The notes beneath the pieces were generated by a model. The model saw nothing but the letters and a program-made list of their open reading frames with translations, was not told the origin of the DNA and ran no database searches. Both the position numbers and the translations under genes were made by a program. Below are positions 1 through 8,150 of a DNA stretch of 64,000 nt, piece by piece (positions within the stretch are counted from its first letter, which is position 1; each line of letters starts with the position of its first letter). Origin of the DNA: Candidatus Nanopelagicales bacterium (GTDB lineage: Bacteria; Actinomycetota; Actinomycetes; S36-B12); the NCBI GenBank assembly GCA_030827125.1, contig JAURFD010000004.1:1-64000 (forward strand). Reading direction: 5' to 3'.

Positions 1-104
1 ATTGGTGCGCTTGACGTCGGTAACGTAGAGCGGCCCCCCGGGGCAGGCTCCGTTCCACCACTCCAGGGGGGTCTGATAGCCGATGTTCGCCGGGCTCTGC
101 GCCA
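1..104 (-). CDS. partial hypothetical protein at window edge
   Basis: An open frame runs leftward from an ATG at 104 off the window edge, giving a 34-residue N-terminus beginning MAQSPANIGYQ. Third codon positions are almost all G or C, as in the real genes here, whereas the competing plus-strand frame (open from 1 to a stop at 124) has weak third-position bias. No domain is recognisable in so short a piece. The repeats at 112-144 lie directly upstream of the ATG and could be its operator. It would be the last gene of the element whose att site lies at 221-269. Confidence 0.35.
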
Positions 105-111
105 TGAGTTG

Positions 112-144
112 GTGACAACATTCTGACAACATTTACGTTGTCAC
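112..144. promoter_or_regulatory. TGACAAC direct and inverted repeats
   Basis: TGACAACA occurs at 113-120 and again at 124-131 (11-bp period), and the inverse GTTGTCA follows at 137-143, so GTGACAAC/GTTGTCAC form an 8-bp inverted repeat. One helical turn spacing plus inversion is typical of a protein-binding cluster. Lying between a partial gene and a tRNA-derived att site, it could be arm sites of a tyrosine integrase or excisionase, or an operator for the gene starting at 104. The binding protein is not in the window. Confidence 0.4.
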
Positions 145-220
145 TGCCTACTCCTAAGTCGCACTCCGCGCCTCTTTCTTTCCACGGGGCACCACTTATT
201 GATACGGCCTACCAATGTCT

Positions 221-269
221 CAACGCACTCGTAATGCGTAGGTCCGGGGTTCAAATCCCCGAGGCGGCT
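221..269 (+). other. 3' half of tRNA-Thr(CGT), probable att site
   Basis: The sequence folds as a tRNA from the anticodon arm onward: stem ACGCA/TGCGT, loop CTCGTAA with anticodon CGT (230-232), five-base variable region, T arm CGGGG-TTCAAAT-CCCCG, then AGGCGGC as the 3' acceptor strand and a discriminator T. No D arm or matching GCCGCCT 5' acceptor strand precedes it, so the gene is not complete. Duplication of a tRNA 3' end is the usual product of site-specific integration by tyrosine recombinases. The intact copy should lie to the left, at the far end of the element. A simple decayed tRNA is the alternative. Confidence 0.7.
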
Positions 270-289
270 CTGCGGAGCTCTGGCCAGTT

Positions 290-1524
290 TCACGTGGATA
301 CAGGGCAGTTCCGACGCACCGTGAACGCGAGCCCCCCAACCACTGCTGTCATGGTCAATGCCGATATTGCCACGGTCGCGGTTGCGGCGAGGTAGTCAAG
401 CGACAATCCCCACAGCAGGGTGCCGATGGGCAGCGAGATCGTTGCGAGGAGCGCAATGCCTGCTACTCCAGACTGCTCCCCTCCGGGAGCGGCGGAGTGC
501 GCAACTCCGGCGATAGTCAAAGTGCGAAGAGTGAAACGGCTGGCGCCGAGACAGATACCACTGATGGTCCACACCACAAGATCGAATTGTGTGAAGGGTA
601 TGGCAGTGCTTGCGGCGAAGATGAGCATGAAACTTGTCACCCCGATGGATGCCCACAAGGCTCCACCGAGTTCAGTCTGCCGACGAAGAATCCTCTTGAC
701 GATCGTAGGCACCAGCAGTCGGCCACCCGCGATACCGGCAAGTGTGAAACCGGCGCCTGAGGGGAGCGGGTCGTGGTCGATGCTGTTGAGCAGGGGAACA
801 ACCATGTTGAACATCGGGATCGTGAGGACCATGGAGAAGACAGTCAAGACGGCAAAGTGACGAAGCGTGGTATTCAACCAAAGTGCTGCGACACGCTCAC
901 GGACCTTGGGGGACTTGGCGACTGCCGTCACATCGATGGATTGATGTGAGCTGCGAAGGAGAAGGATCGCGAGTGGAATGGTCAAGACACCGTTAGCGAG
1001 GATCCCACCCCTGGATCCGTCCGGTGAATGATGTAGCCACCGAGTGATGCCCCAAAGATCGTTGCGATGCCGACCGCCACACCGCGTCTGGCCAAGGAAG
1101 TGGCCAAAGAGGACGGGTCGATGAACTGACGAGCAACGAAGGGTGTCAGGACCATGGTGATCCCGGAAAGAACCCCGAATACGGGTGCGGAAAGCCAGAG
1201 GACGAGGAGGCTACTTGTTGTGAACAGCTCGATAAGACCGACGATGGCCCACGAGACGGCAACACCTGCCTGAGCCACCGCGAATACACGCAGTCTTCCC
1301 CATCGCGAGGTCAGCCGATTCACGCTCATGGTTGCGATCCCGGCGAATGCCAACATCACGGTCAAGAAGATGCCTGTCTCGAGACCGCCATTGCCGTCCG
1401 AAGCAAGGGTCGTTGCGGATGTGGCTCCCAACTGACCAATGATCGTCCCGGCGACTGCAAGGCCCCCAAGAGCAAGGAAAGCGCTGGTGCGTAGGCGAGA
1501 AGGGACTGGTTCGCCGGGCACCAT
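290..1524 (-). pseudogene. MFS transporter broken by a frameshift
   Basis: Two adjacent minus-strand frames encode the N-terminal half (982-1524, about 180 aa, MVPGEPVPSRLRTSAFLALG) and C-terminal half (290-985, about 231 aa) of one major facilitator transporter; together they have the usual length of about 400 aa. In the second frame, upstream of its nominal TTG start, the codons read ILANGVLTIPLAILLL, a good continuation of a membrane segment. Adding one G to the CCC/GGG run at 1004-1006 restores a single frame. The -10 box at 1531-1536 is intact, so decay is recent or the shift is a sequencing error. The gene ends 20 bp from the tRNA fragment. Confidence 0.7.
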
Positions 1525-1530
1525 ATGGCA

Positions 1531-1536
1531 ACGCTA
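1531..1536 (-). promoter_or_regulatory. leaderless -10 box of the MFS gene
   Basis: TAGCGT is followed by six bases and the ATG at 1524. This fits the TAnnnT-N6-start pattern seen before many genes in the window, so transcription would begin at or next to the start codon. Confidence 0.5.
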
Positions 1537-1551
1537 AAGGATCCGCCCCAT

Positions 1552-1730
1552 GTTTCGACGGTGGGCCGTCCGTAGCTGTCTCGGTATGAGGCCAGGGGCT
1601 GGGCCGTGTTGACGGATCGTTCGCGTCGTCCTTGGAGCAGGCGGGTGTGGAGCAGTTGCGGTGTCGGTCGGGGATCTATCGGCAGCTGAAGCGCCATGCG
1701 TTGATCGATAGCCCAGGACTGCACCCGTAG
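1552..1730 (+). mobile_element. decayed IS481-type transposase remnant
   Basis: One frame reads VSTVGRP*LSRYEARG, continuing as WAVLTDRSRRPWS. This is the helix-turn-helix and DRSxRP region of IS481-family transposases, with an amber codon where the family has tryptophan. A second frame then reads RSGIYRQLKRHALID, matching the later SxxYRxLxRHGL motif. About 25-30 codons that normally separate the two motifs are missing, so the copy has a stop, a frameshift and an internal deletion. The catalytic DDE core is absent and no terminal inverted repeats were seen. It is a fossil next to the integration scar. Confidence 0.6.
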
Positions 1731-1827
1731 CAATGGAGATACAGCGGTGAATCGCTCCACGTGACTGAAGGCGAATCGGCTGGCAACAAAAGCGGCTACG
1801 CGTGACGTGATGTGGGAGCATCGCGAC

Positions 1828-3213
1828 GTGTCGACTAGCCGCAGGTCTCTCAAGGTTCTCACGGTCCTCTCGGCGGGGGCCTTGGCAGCCAGCCCGCTCG
1901 TCTGGGCAAGTGCGGGAAGCGGCGCAAACGCTGCGCCGACGAACGACGCGGCCCCGATGCTTCCGAACGCCAGCCACGACGGCCCCACCATCGCGCCCAT
2001 CCTGAAGCGAGACATCCTGGTCGGTGCAGACCTGTGGGACACCGTTCCCCGCCTGATGTCACTGACGTTGAACTTTGAGGGGATCATCGGCATCCCCCAC
2101 GCGGATGATCCCGATTTTGATGTCGCCAGTGCCGCTGTCATCGCGGCCGGAGGCGCTTGGAACACGCTCACCGAGTGCAGTTCCACCCCCACCACGATCT
2201 CGCACACCACAGCGGTGTCCCCGGAGCAGTACTACTCCGTAAGTGGCGTGTATGGCGAATTTCTTGACGTGGTGCAGGTGCAAACGTCGTGGCCGGTCCG
2301 CCCAAGCACGCTGGACGGCACAGATTTCAGAGTTACTTTGAACGACGGCACGATCACTGAACCTGCGGCAGCGATGATCGTCCCCAACTTCGAATACAAC
2401 GAACGATCAGTCCTGATCCTAAACGGCGAATTCGGCAATCGCTTTCCCAAGAGCGATCCGAGGGTTCGCTATCCGGTGAAGGTCGAGATCGTCAAGGACG
2501 CCACTCCACTGCAACTCGTGGGCCCCAAGGGTGCGCTGGTGAGCGCCGTCGGCATGTCCATCACCAACGACAAGACTCCCTACGACGATCAGCCAGATGA
2601 TCCGAGAAAGTGGACCGGCCCCAAGATCATCGCCGCCAAGCTGACGCGCATGTCCACCCTCGGCGAGAACGGACCCGCACCACTAAAGAAGAACCTTCTA
2701 CCCAATGATGGAATCTCCATGTACGGAGAGGACAAGGCTCAGTTCCGCCTCCGGATGTTGACCGTCGGCGGTGCCTTTTCGCCCGACGGAATCTTTGGAC
2801 TGCACCCTGGCGATTACCGCAAGCACTTCCGTCTCGTGGCGATCGAAAAGGACGGCACCCGCGTGCCCCTGACGGACACGGGCAAGACCTACCGGATCGA
2901 TGGTCACCCAATTCGCGTCGAAGGATTGGCCGATCTCGGAGTGAGGCAAGACACCTACGACCAGTGCTACCAGGAAGACAGCGAAAACCAGATCGACGTG
3001 ATTCTTTCGGGTAGCGCGAAAGCAGCCAAGCGGATCGCAATCCTGCAGATCCCGGCTCAGGGCAACGGCTACTCACCTCTCTACAATGACGGCGGACCCG
3101 GCAACAACCCAGCGCCCGGAGTCCGCTACACCGCGCCAAGCCCACGACACTCGGTATCCATCATCAACGGGCTCAAGGATCCGATGCGGGTGACCTTCCG
3201 ACGGACGCCCTAG
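1828..3213 (+). CDS. secreted protein of unknown function
   Basis: The product is 461 aa with a Sec-type signal: basic STSRRSLK, a hydrophobic stretch, then ANA before APTNDAAP. I start it at GTG 1828 because GGGAG lies nine bases upstream; the ORF track's earlier GTG at 1807 has no such site. The mature part is beta-rich in appearance, with a WNTLTEC stretch, few cysteines and no motif I recognise. No anchor or second membrane segment is seen, so it is probably released. The 97 bases between the IS remnant and this start hold nothing recognisable. It is not related in sequence to the secreted pair at 8151 and 10493. Confidence 0.75.
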   Translation: MSTSRRSLKVLTVLSAGALAASPLVWASAGSGANAAPTNDAAPMLPNASHDGPTIAPILKRDILVGADLWDTVPRLMSLTLNFEGIIGIPHADDPDFDVASAAVIAAGGAWNTLTECSSTPTTISHTTAVSPEQYYSVSGVYGEFLDVVQVQTSWPVRPSTLDGTDFRVTLNDGTITEPAAAMIVPNFEYNERSVLILNGEFGNRFPKSDPRVRYPVKVEIVKDATPLQLVGPKGALVSAVGMSITNDKTPYDDQPDDPRKWTGPKIIAAKLTRMSTLGENGPAPLKKNLLPNDGISMYGEDKAQFRLRMLTVGGAFSPDGIFGLHPGDYRKHFRLVAIEKDGTRVPLTDTGKTYRIDGHPIRVEGLADLGVRQDTYDQCYQEDSENQIDVILSGSAKAAKRIAILQIPAQGNGYSPLYNDGGPGNNPAPGVRYTAPSPRHSVSIINGLKDPMRVTFRRTP

Positions 3214-3234
3214 GGGCGGGCCGATGGTGGCCAC

Positions 3235-3240
3235 TAATCT
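3235..3240 (+). promoter_or_regulatory. leaderless -10 box of enoyl-CoA hydratase
   Basis: TAATCT sits six bases before the ATG at 3247. No Shine-Dalgarno sequence is present in those six bases, supporting a leaderless mRNA. Confidence 0.55.
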
Positions 3241-3246
3241 TCGGCC

Positions 3247-3999
3247 ATGTCACCGAGCGTCGACTACTCACTCGCACGCGGCATCGGTTGTATCCGCCTG
3301 AATCGTCCCGAGCGACTCAACGCCGTCACGCCCGCGCTGGTGGACGACCTGCTCGCGGCACTCGATCAAGCGCGGGCGGACGACGCCCGGGTCGTCATCC
3401 TCACCGGAAACGGCTCGTCCTTCTGCGCTGGCTGGGATCTGAAGGAGCCGCCCATCGAGGAGTCCGGCGACGAAGCCCGAACACGACTCCAACGTCTGCA
3501 AGACGTCACGAGAAAGATGATGGCTTTCCCCGGCCCCGTGATCGCCGCCGTGCAGGGATACGCGCTCGGAGCCGGCGCCGAGTTCGCGCTGTCTGCCGAT
3601 CTCGTGGTTGCCGGGGCGGATGCCGTCTTCGGATTCCCTGAGGTCAGTGTCGGCCTCAGCGGTACCAACGGAATGTCCTACCTCCTGCCTAGAGCCGTCG
3701 GACTTGCCCGAGCCAAGGAGCTCGCCTTCCTCGGGCAGCACTTCGATGCCGAACGCGCCCACGCCCTGGGGCTCGTCATGCGCGTCGTCCCAGCGGGCGC
3801 ACATGAAGCGGCCGCCTTCCAGTTTGCCGAGGAGTTGGCGGCCAAGCCACCCGTTGCCCTGCGACTGGCCAAGCAACTCCTCGACCAGGGTCAGCAGTCA
3901 ACTCTGGCGGTGGCGCTCGACGCGGAGGTCGAGGCCGCGCTCGACACTCTCAAAACTGACGAGAACGCCGAGGCCGCCGCCCGGTTCAAAGAACGCTGA
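3247..3999 (+). CDS. enoyl-CoA hydratase/isomerase family protein
   Basis: A 250-aa crotonase-fold protein that would hydrate a trans-2-enoyl-CoA (or carry out a related reaction on an acyl-CoA) in the cytosol. FCAGWDLKE supplies the first oxyanion-hole segment and ALGAGAEFALSADL the second. The two glutamates used by true hydratases are both present, one in GAE and the other twenty residues later in FPE, so hydration is plausible rather than only a degenerate activity. The following acyl-CoA ligase starts four bases downstream, so ligase and hydratase probably form an operon acting on the same acid. The substrate cannot be told. Confidence 0.85.
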   Translation: MSPSVDYSLARGIGCIRLNRPERLNAVTPALVDDLLAALDQARADDARVVILTGNGSSFCAGWDLKEPPIEESGDEARTRLQRLQDVTRKMMAFPGPVIAAVQGYALGAGAEFALSADLVVAGADAVFGFPEVSVGLSGTNGMSYLLPRAVGLARAKELAFLGQHFDAERAHALGLVMRVVPAGAHEAAAFQFAEELAAKPPVALRLAKQLLDQGQQSTLAVALDAEVEAALDTLKTDENAEAAARFKER

Positions 4000-4003
4000 C
4001 GCG

Positions 4004-6112
4004 ATGATCGAATTCCCCAGCACGCTCGATGAGGCAGTGCGCCGAGCCGCGGAGAGATGGCCGGACCGCACAGCGTGGATCTTCGACCTCCGTGAGGGAC
4101 CTAAGCCGGACGCGTCAATATCCATGACGTTTGCCGAGGTGGCGGCCGGAGTAGACCGAGTCGCCCATCACCTGCACCATCGCGGGATACGTGCAGGGCA
4201 GCGCGTCGGCGTGATGCTGCACAACAGGGCCGACTACTCCCTCATCTGGCTCGCCCTCGCTCGGCTCGGGGCCGCGATGGTGCCCATCAGCGTGAAGAGT
4301 CGACATGACGATGCCTCGTGGATTCTCGACCGCTCACAGGCGGTCGCTGTTGTGTCGACCGCGGAACTCCTCTCCAACATCGCACCCGTGAGTACTTCCG
4401 TTATCGAGTTGGGCGAACTGCTCGCACCATGCGACGACTCCCCGCTCCCGGATAGCCCATCGCCGAGCGACATCGTCAACGTGCAGTTCACCTCCGGCAC
4501 CACAGGTCGCCCGAAAGGCTGCCTTCTCTCCCACCACTACTGGCTCTACCTCGTCAGCAGCCTTGTCACCGGCTTCCCCCTTCTGACCCCCGAGGATCGA
4601 CTGCTCACCTCGCAATCCATGTCCTACATGGACCCGCAATGGACGATCGCTGCCGGACTGGTGAGCGGCGCGGGCGTCATCGTTCTCGATGGATTTCACC
4701 CGTCAACCATCTGGGACCGACTGCGAGAGCACGAGGCGACGCACTTCTATTGCGTGGCCTCCATGCCGATCCTCATGCTGAGCGCTCCACCTTCTCCCGA
4801 GGACCGGAATCATCGCCTGCGAGTGATCCAGTGCTCGGCCATTCCCCCCGGTCGTCACGCCGAACTTGAGGCACGTTGGGGTGTTCCATGGTTTGAGATT
4901 TTTGGCATGACCGAGACCGGTGGCGACATTCACGTGACGGACGAAGACCACGACGAGTGCGTCGGGACGGGGACGATTGGTCGAGCAAAGCCGGGCCGCG
5001 AGGTGCGCGTTGTCGACTCAAACGACGTCGACGTGCCGGTCGGACAAGTGGGCGAACTCCTACTCCGTGGGTCCGGAATGATGACGGGGTACGACGACGA
5101 TCCGGAGGCAACGTCGGACATCTTCCGCGGCGGCTGGCTGCACACCGGCGACCTCGCCCGCCAGGATGAGCGCGGATATCTCTGGATTGTTGGCCGCGTG
5201 AAGGACATGATCCGTCGCGCGGGCGAGAACATCGCCGCGCGCGAGGTCGAGGATACGCTCGTCACGCACCCCGATGTCCGTCTCTCGGCGGTTGTCGGCG
5301 TACCTGATGAACTGCGCGGCGAGGAGATCAAGGCGTACGTACAACTCATTGGCGAGCACGATGTCGAAGCGGCTGCTCGCACACTGAGCGAGCACTGCCG
5401 GGAGCGGCTGGCACGTTTCAAGGTCCCGCGCTACTGGGAGTTTCGCGATGACCTCCCTCGCACCCCCTCCGAACGCGTGGCCAAACAGCGCCTCGTGCCA
5501 GGGATCACCTGGGATTCTTCTGACGAGGTCTTCATAGACATGTCTCCGATCGCCCTCGCGCCGTACGACTCGACCATGCACGAGGCCGCGGTTCGCCAGA
5601 TCTACGAGTCCGCATTCCCCGCGGCCTTGCGAGCGGACTGGAACGCCCTCGCACAGCATCGCGACGACGAGGAACTTCTCGTCCTCACCAGCAGGCAAGT
5701 ACTCGGATTCACTCTGGTTCGGCATCTCGGTGACACCGGCGCTGTCTTCATTCGCTACTTCGCTATCGACGGCGATCTCCGAGGTCAGGGTCATGGGAGC
5801 TTGCTCATGGAGCGTCTCGTGGAGCACCTCACGTCGAGCGGCGCTATCGCACTCCTGCTCGACGTCGAGGACCCGGACGGCGAACCCGACAACTCGGAGC
5901 ACGTTCACCGCATTCGGTTTTACGAGCGCAACGGTGTCCGTCTGCTGGCCGTGCCGGACTATGCGCCACCGGACCACGGATCCACCGGAGAGTTGGTCCG
6001 CTTGCGACTCATGGGAAGGCCCCTCGCCGACGGCCCCCTCCTGGAAGGGAGACATCTCGACGCCATGGTCAACGCGGTGATGGTGCATCGCTACGGCGTA
6101 GACGGTAGATGA
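4004..6112 (+). CDS. acyl-CoA ligase fused to a GNAT domain
   Basis: The real start is ATG 4004, four bases after the hydratase; the longer ORF in the track extends upstream out of frame with biology. Residues 1 to about 510 are an ANL adenylate-forming ligase with FTSGTTGRPKG, GMTETGG and GWLHTGD, activating a carboxylic acid as an acyl-AMP and then CoA thioester. The C-terminal A10 motif reads PRTPSERVAK, so the usual GK is replaced by ER and the conserved catalytic lysine is an arginine. Residues from about 530 form a GNAT acetyltransferase domain with the acetyl-CoA loop RGQGHG, a ligase-transferase fusion that suggests acyl transfer to an amine. Confidence 0.8.
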   Translation: MIEFPSTLDEAVRRAAERWPDRTAWIFDLREGPKPDASISMTFAEVAAGVDRVAHHLHHRGIRAGQRVGVMLHNRADYSLIWLALARLGAAMVPISVKSRHDDASWILDRSQAVAVVSTAELLSNIAPVSTSVIELGELLAPCDDSPLPDSPSPSDIVNVQFTSGTTGRPKGCLLSHHYWLYLVSSLVTGFPLLTPEDRLLTSQSMSYMDPQWTIAAGLVSGAGVIVLDGFHPSTIWDRLREHEATHFYCVASMPILMLSAPPSPEDRNHRLRVIQCSAIPPGRHAELEARWGVPWFEIFGMTETGGDIHVTDEDHDECVGTGTIGRAKPGREVRVVDSNDVDVPVGQVGELLLRGSGMMTGYDDDPEATSDIFRGGWLHTGDLARQDERGYLWIVGRVKDMIRRAGENIAAREVEDTLVTHPDVRLSAVVGVPDELRGEEIKAYVQLIGEHDVEAAARTLSEHCRERLARFKVPRYWEFRDDLPRTPSERVAKQRLVPGITWDSSDEVFIDMSPIALAPYDSTMHEAAVRQIYESAFPAALRADWNALAQHRDDEELLVLTSRQVLGFTLVRHLGDTGAVFIRYFAIDGDLRGQGHGSLLMERLVEHLTSSGAIALLLDVEDPDGEPDNSEHVHRIRFYERNGVRLLAVPDYAPPDHGSTGELVRLRLMGRPLADGPLLEGRHLDAMVNAVMVHRYGVDGR

Positions 6113-6251
6113 CGACGCGCCGCCAAGCCCCTTGTCGTGGCACTCAGGTTCTACTGCGTACGTTTCATCCGCATCGCCGCGACCGTGACCGTCTAAGGAC
6201 TCGGCGCTGCAGCTCTCGCACGAGCACTGGGTCTTGTCGAGCCGGCAACGG

Positions 6252-7052
6252 CTACAGCTGACCGCGCGGAGCCCAGCGAAACACCCTCAGGGCAATGAGG
6301 AACCCGCCGACCGTCCAGATGCCGAGCGCTACGGCGCACCAGCCCAGCTGCCAGCTCCCACTTGCTTCGATCACCTGGGCGCCATCGGGCAGGAATACCG
6401 ACCGCATCGCCTGGGTAAGCCACTTCAGGGGGAAGAGCGAGGCGAAGGCCTGCATCCACTCGGGGAGGTCGGTGAAGATGAAGAACACGCCGGATGTGAA
6501 CTGCAGCACCAGAACCACCGGTGCGACGAGGGCGGAGGCGCCCTTGCCCTGCTTGGGCACGACCGAATAGGCGATACCGATAAAGGTGCAGGAGAGCAGG
6601 CCGAGGACACTCACCCACGCAAAGGTGAACCAGTGAGTTGGTGAGGTGGGCAGTTGAATCCGGAAGAACAGCACGCCCACCACGAGGATCAAGATCACCT
6701 GGGCGATGTAGGCGACGAAGACCATGCCGACCTTGCCGATGAAGTAGGACGCCTTGGGCATCGGCAATCCGGCCAGCCGCTTCAGCGTCCCATCCTCCCG
6801 CTCCATCGGGATGGCGATCGCGAGGTTCTGAAAGGACGTGTAGAGAATGCCGGAGGCGATCATTCCGGCGAGGAAGTATTGCGTGAACGTGACGTCCTCG
6901 AACCCAATTTCGGAGTTGGCAAACACCGATCCGAAGATGACCAACAGGATCACGGGGAGCAGGAAGTTGAACAGCGCACTCTCGCGATCCCGGAAGAACT
7001 GCCTCAATTCCAGGAGAATTCGGCTCCGACCGATCCTCAGTGTCGTGCTCAT
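6252..7052 (-). CDS. ABC-2 type exporter permease
   Basis: A 266-aa membrane protein with about six membrane segments and the ABC-2 permease layout (LLELRQFFRDRESALFNFLL at the start, then EREDGTLKRLAGLPM). It is the pore of an ATP-driven exporter, most likely for a drug or lipid. I choose ATG 7052, which overlaps the stop of the ATPase gene as ATGA and gives a proper N-terminus; the 54 residues further upstream in the ORF track are read through the ATPase gene. The 139 bases between it and the convergent ligase gene contain only a small hairpin, AGCCG-gcaa-CGGCT. Confidence 0.85.
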   Translation of the reverse strand: MSTTLRIGRSRILLELRQFFRDRESALFNFLLPVILLVIFGSVFANSEIGFEDVTFTQYFLAGMIASGILYTSFQNLAIAIPMEREDGTLKRLAGLPMPKASYFIGKVGMVFVAYIAQVILILVVGVLFFRIQLPTSPTHWFTFAWVSVLGLLSCTFIGIAYSVVPKQGKGASALVAPVVLVLQFTSGVFFIFTDLPEWMQAFASLFPLKWLTQAMRSVFLPDGAQVIEASGSWQLGWCAVALGIWTVGGFLIALRVFRWAPRGQL

Positions 7053-7894
7053 GACTCGCCCTCGTTCTTGAGGAGTTCGAGATAGGTCTCTTCGAGCGTG
7101 GGTCGGTGGACCTGGAGCGAGGGCACCTCGCCGCCGAAGCGCTCTGCGAGGCGCTGCACGAGCAGCGTCGGTTCCGTCGTCTCCTTTGACAAGCCGTGGC
7201 CGTTCTCTTCCCACGACACATGGGCCCGAGCGTGGGAGCGATCGCCGATATTGCCTGGGGTGTCGCAGGCGATGATGCGGCCCCGCGCGATGACGGCGAC
7301 CCGATCCGCGAGTCGCTCGGCCTCATCGAGGTAGTGCGTCGTGAGCAGGATGGTGGTGCCGTCAGCCTTCAACTCTTCGATCAGCGCCCAGAACTCGTGC
7401 CGAGCCTCCGGGTCGAATCCCGTCGTTGGCTCATCGAGAAAGAGGACCTCCGGCCGACCGATGATGCCGAGGGCAACATCGAGTCGTCGTCGCTGGCCCC
7501 CAGACAACTTGGCGTTCCGCGACTTCGCCTTCTCCACCAGCCCGACTCGCTCGATCACCTTGTCGGGGTCGTACGAATCTGGGAAGTAGCCGGCGAAATG
7601 GTGCACAGACTCGCGCACTGTGAGATCACCAAGATCGCGATCGGACTGGAGCACGATGCCAAGGCGGCTGCGCCACTCCAGCCCCGCGGACCCAGGGTCT
7701 TGCCCCAGTACGCGTGCAGTACCTCGATCGGCCTTGCGGTAGCCCTCGAGGATCTCGGTTGTCGTCGTCTTGCCGGCTCCGTTCGGTCCAAGCAGAGCAA
7801 GGCACTCGCCACTCGCCACGTGAAAGGAGACGTCGTCGACTGCGACAACATCGCCATAGACCTTACGTAGGTGCTCCACCTCGATCGCGTACAT
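7049..7894 (-). CDS. ABC exporter ATPase, drug-resistance type
   Basis: A 281-aa nucleotide-binding subunit with Walker A GPNGAGKT, signature LSGGQRRR, Walker B VLFLDEP and the switch histidine in LTTHYLDEAE. The short C-terminal extension and EILEGYRKAD region resemble DrrA/CcmA-like exporters. A strong GGGAGGTGG site precedes ATG 7894. It is translationally coupled to the permease (ATGA overlap), so the two form one exporter. The 256 bases between it and the divergent gene at 8151 hold the two promoters; nothing else was recognised apart from the 12-mer at 8015-8026. Confidence 0.88.
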   Translation of the reverse strand: MYAIEVEHLRKVYGDVVAVDDVSFHVASGECLALLGPNGAGKTTTTEILEGYRKADRGTARVLGQDPGSAGLEWRSRLGIVLQSDRDLGDLTVRESVHHFAGYFPDSYDPDKVIERVGLVEKAKSRNAKLSGGQRRRLDVALGIIGRPEVLFLDEPTTGFDPEARHEFWALIEELKADGTTILLTTHYLDEAERLADRVAVIARGRIIACDTPGNIGDRSHARAHVSWEENGHGLSKETTEPTLLVQRLAERFGGEVPSLQVHRPTLEETYLELLKNEGES

Positions 7895-8150
7895 CGGCCA
7901 CCTCCCTGATCGACGCTAACCCGCGGCAATGGAGTGGCCTAGGGCCTTAGGCCCCCGTTCTGGCGGGACTTCCTTCATAACCGCAGGGCTAGTCCGAGCC
8001 CCAAAGACTGTGGCCAGCACGGTAGAAGGACATTCCAATGCGAGGTGTACTTCAGATACGCTAACGAGTGTCCAGTTCGCGCTAACCCGGGCAGGGACCG
8101 CACCTTCGTGGGCGTTCAACCCAGCCGCACACACGAGGAGAGGTTCCGAC

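Noticed and set aside
138-395. 85-aa ORF across the tRNA fragment
   Set aside because: The MRRSGVQIPEAA stretch is the well-known false translation of a tRNA T arm.
982-1012. programmed frameshifting in the MFS gene
   Set aside because: No slippery heptamer or downstream pseudoknot was seen; a simple one-base loss explains it better, although it cannot be excluded.
6193-7326. 377-aa minus-strand ORF
   Set aside because: It is the shadow of the ABC-2 permease in another frame; arginine/serine-rich, with no domain and poor codon bias.
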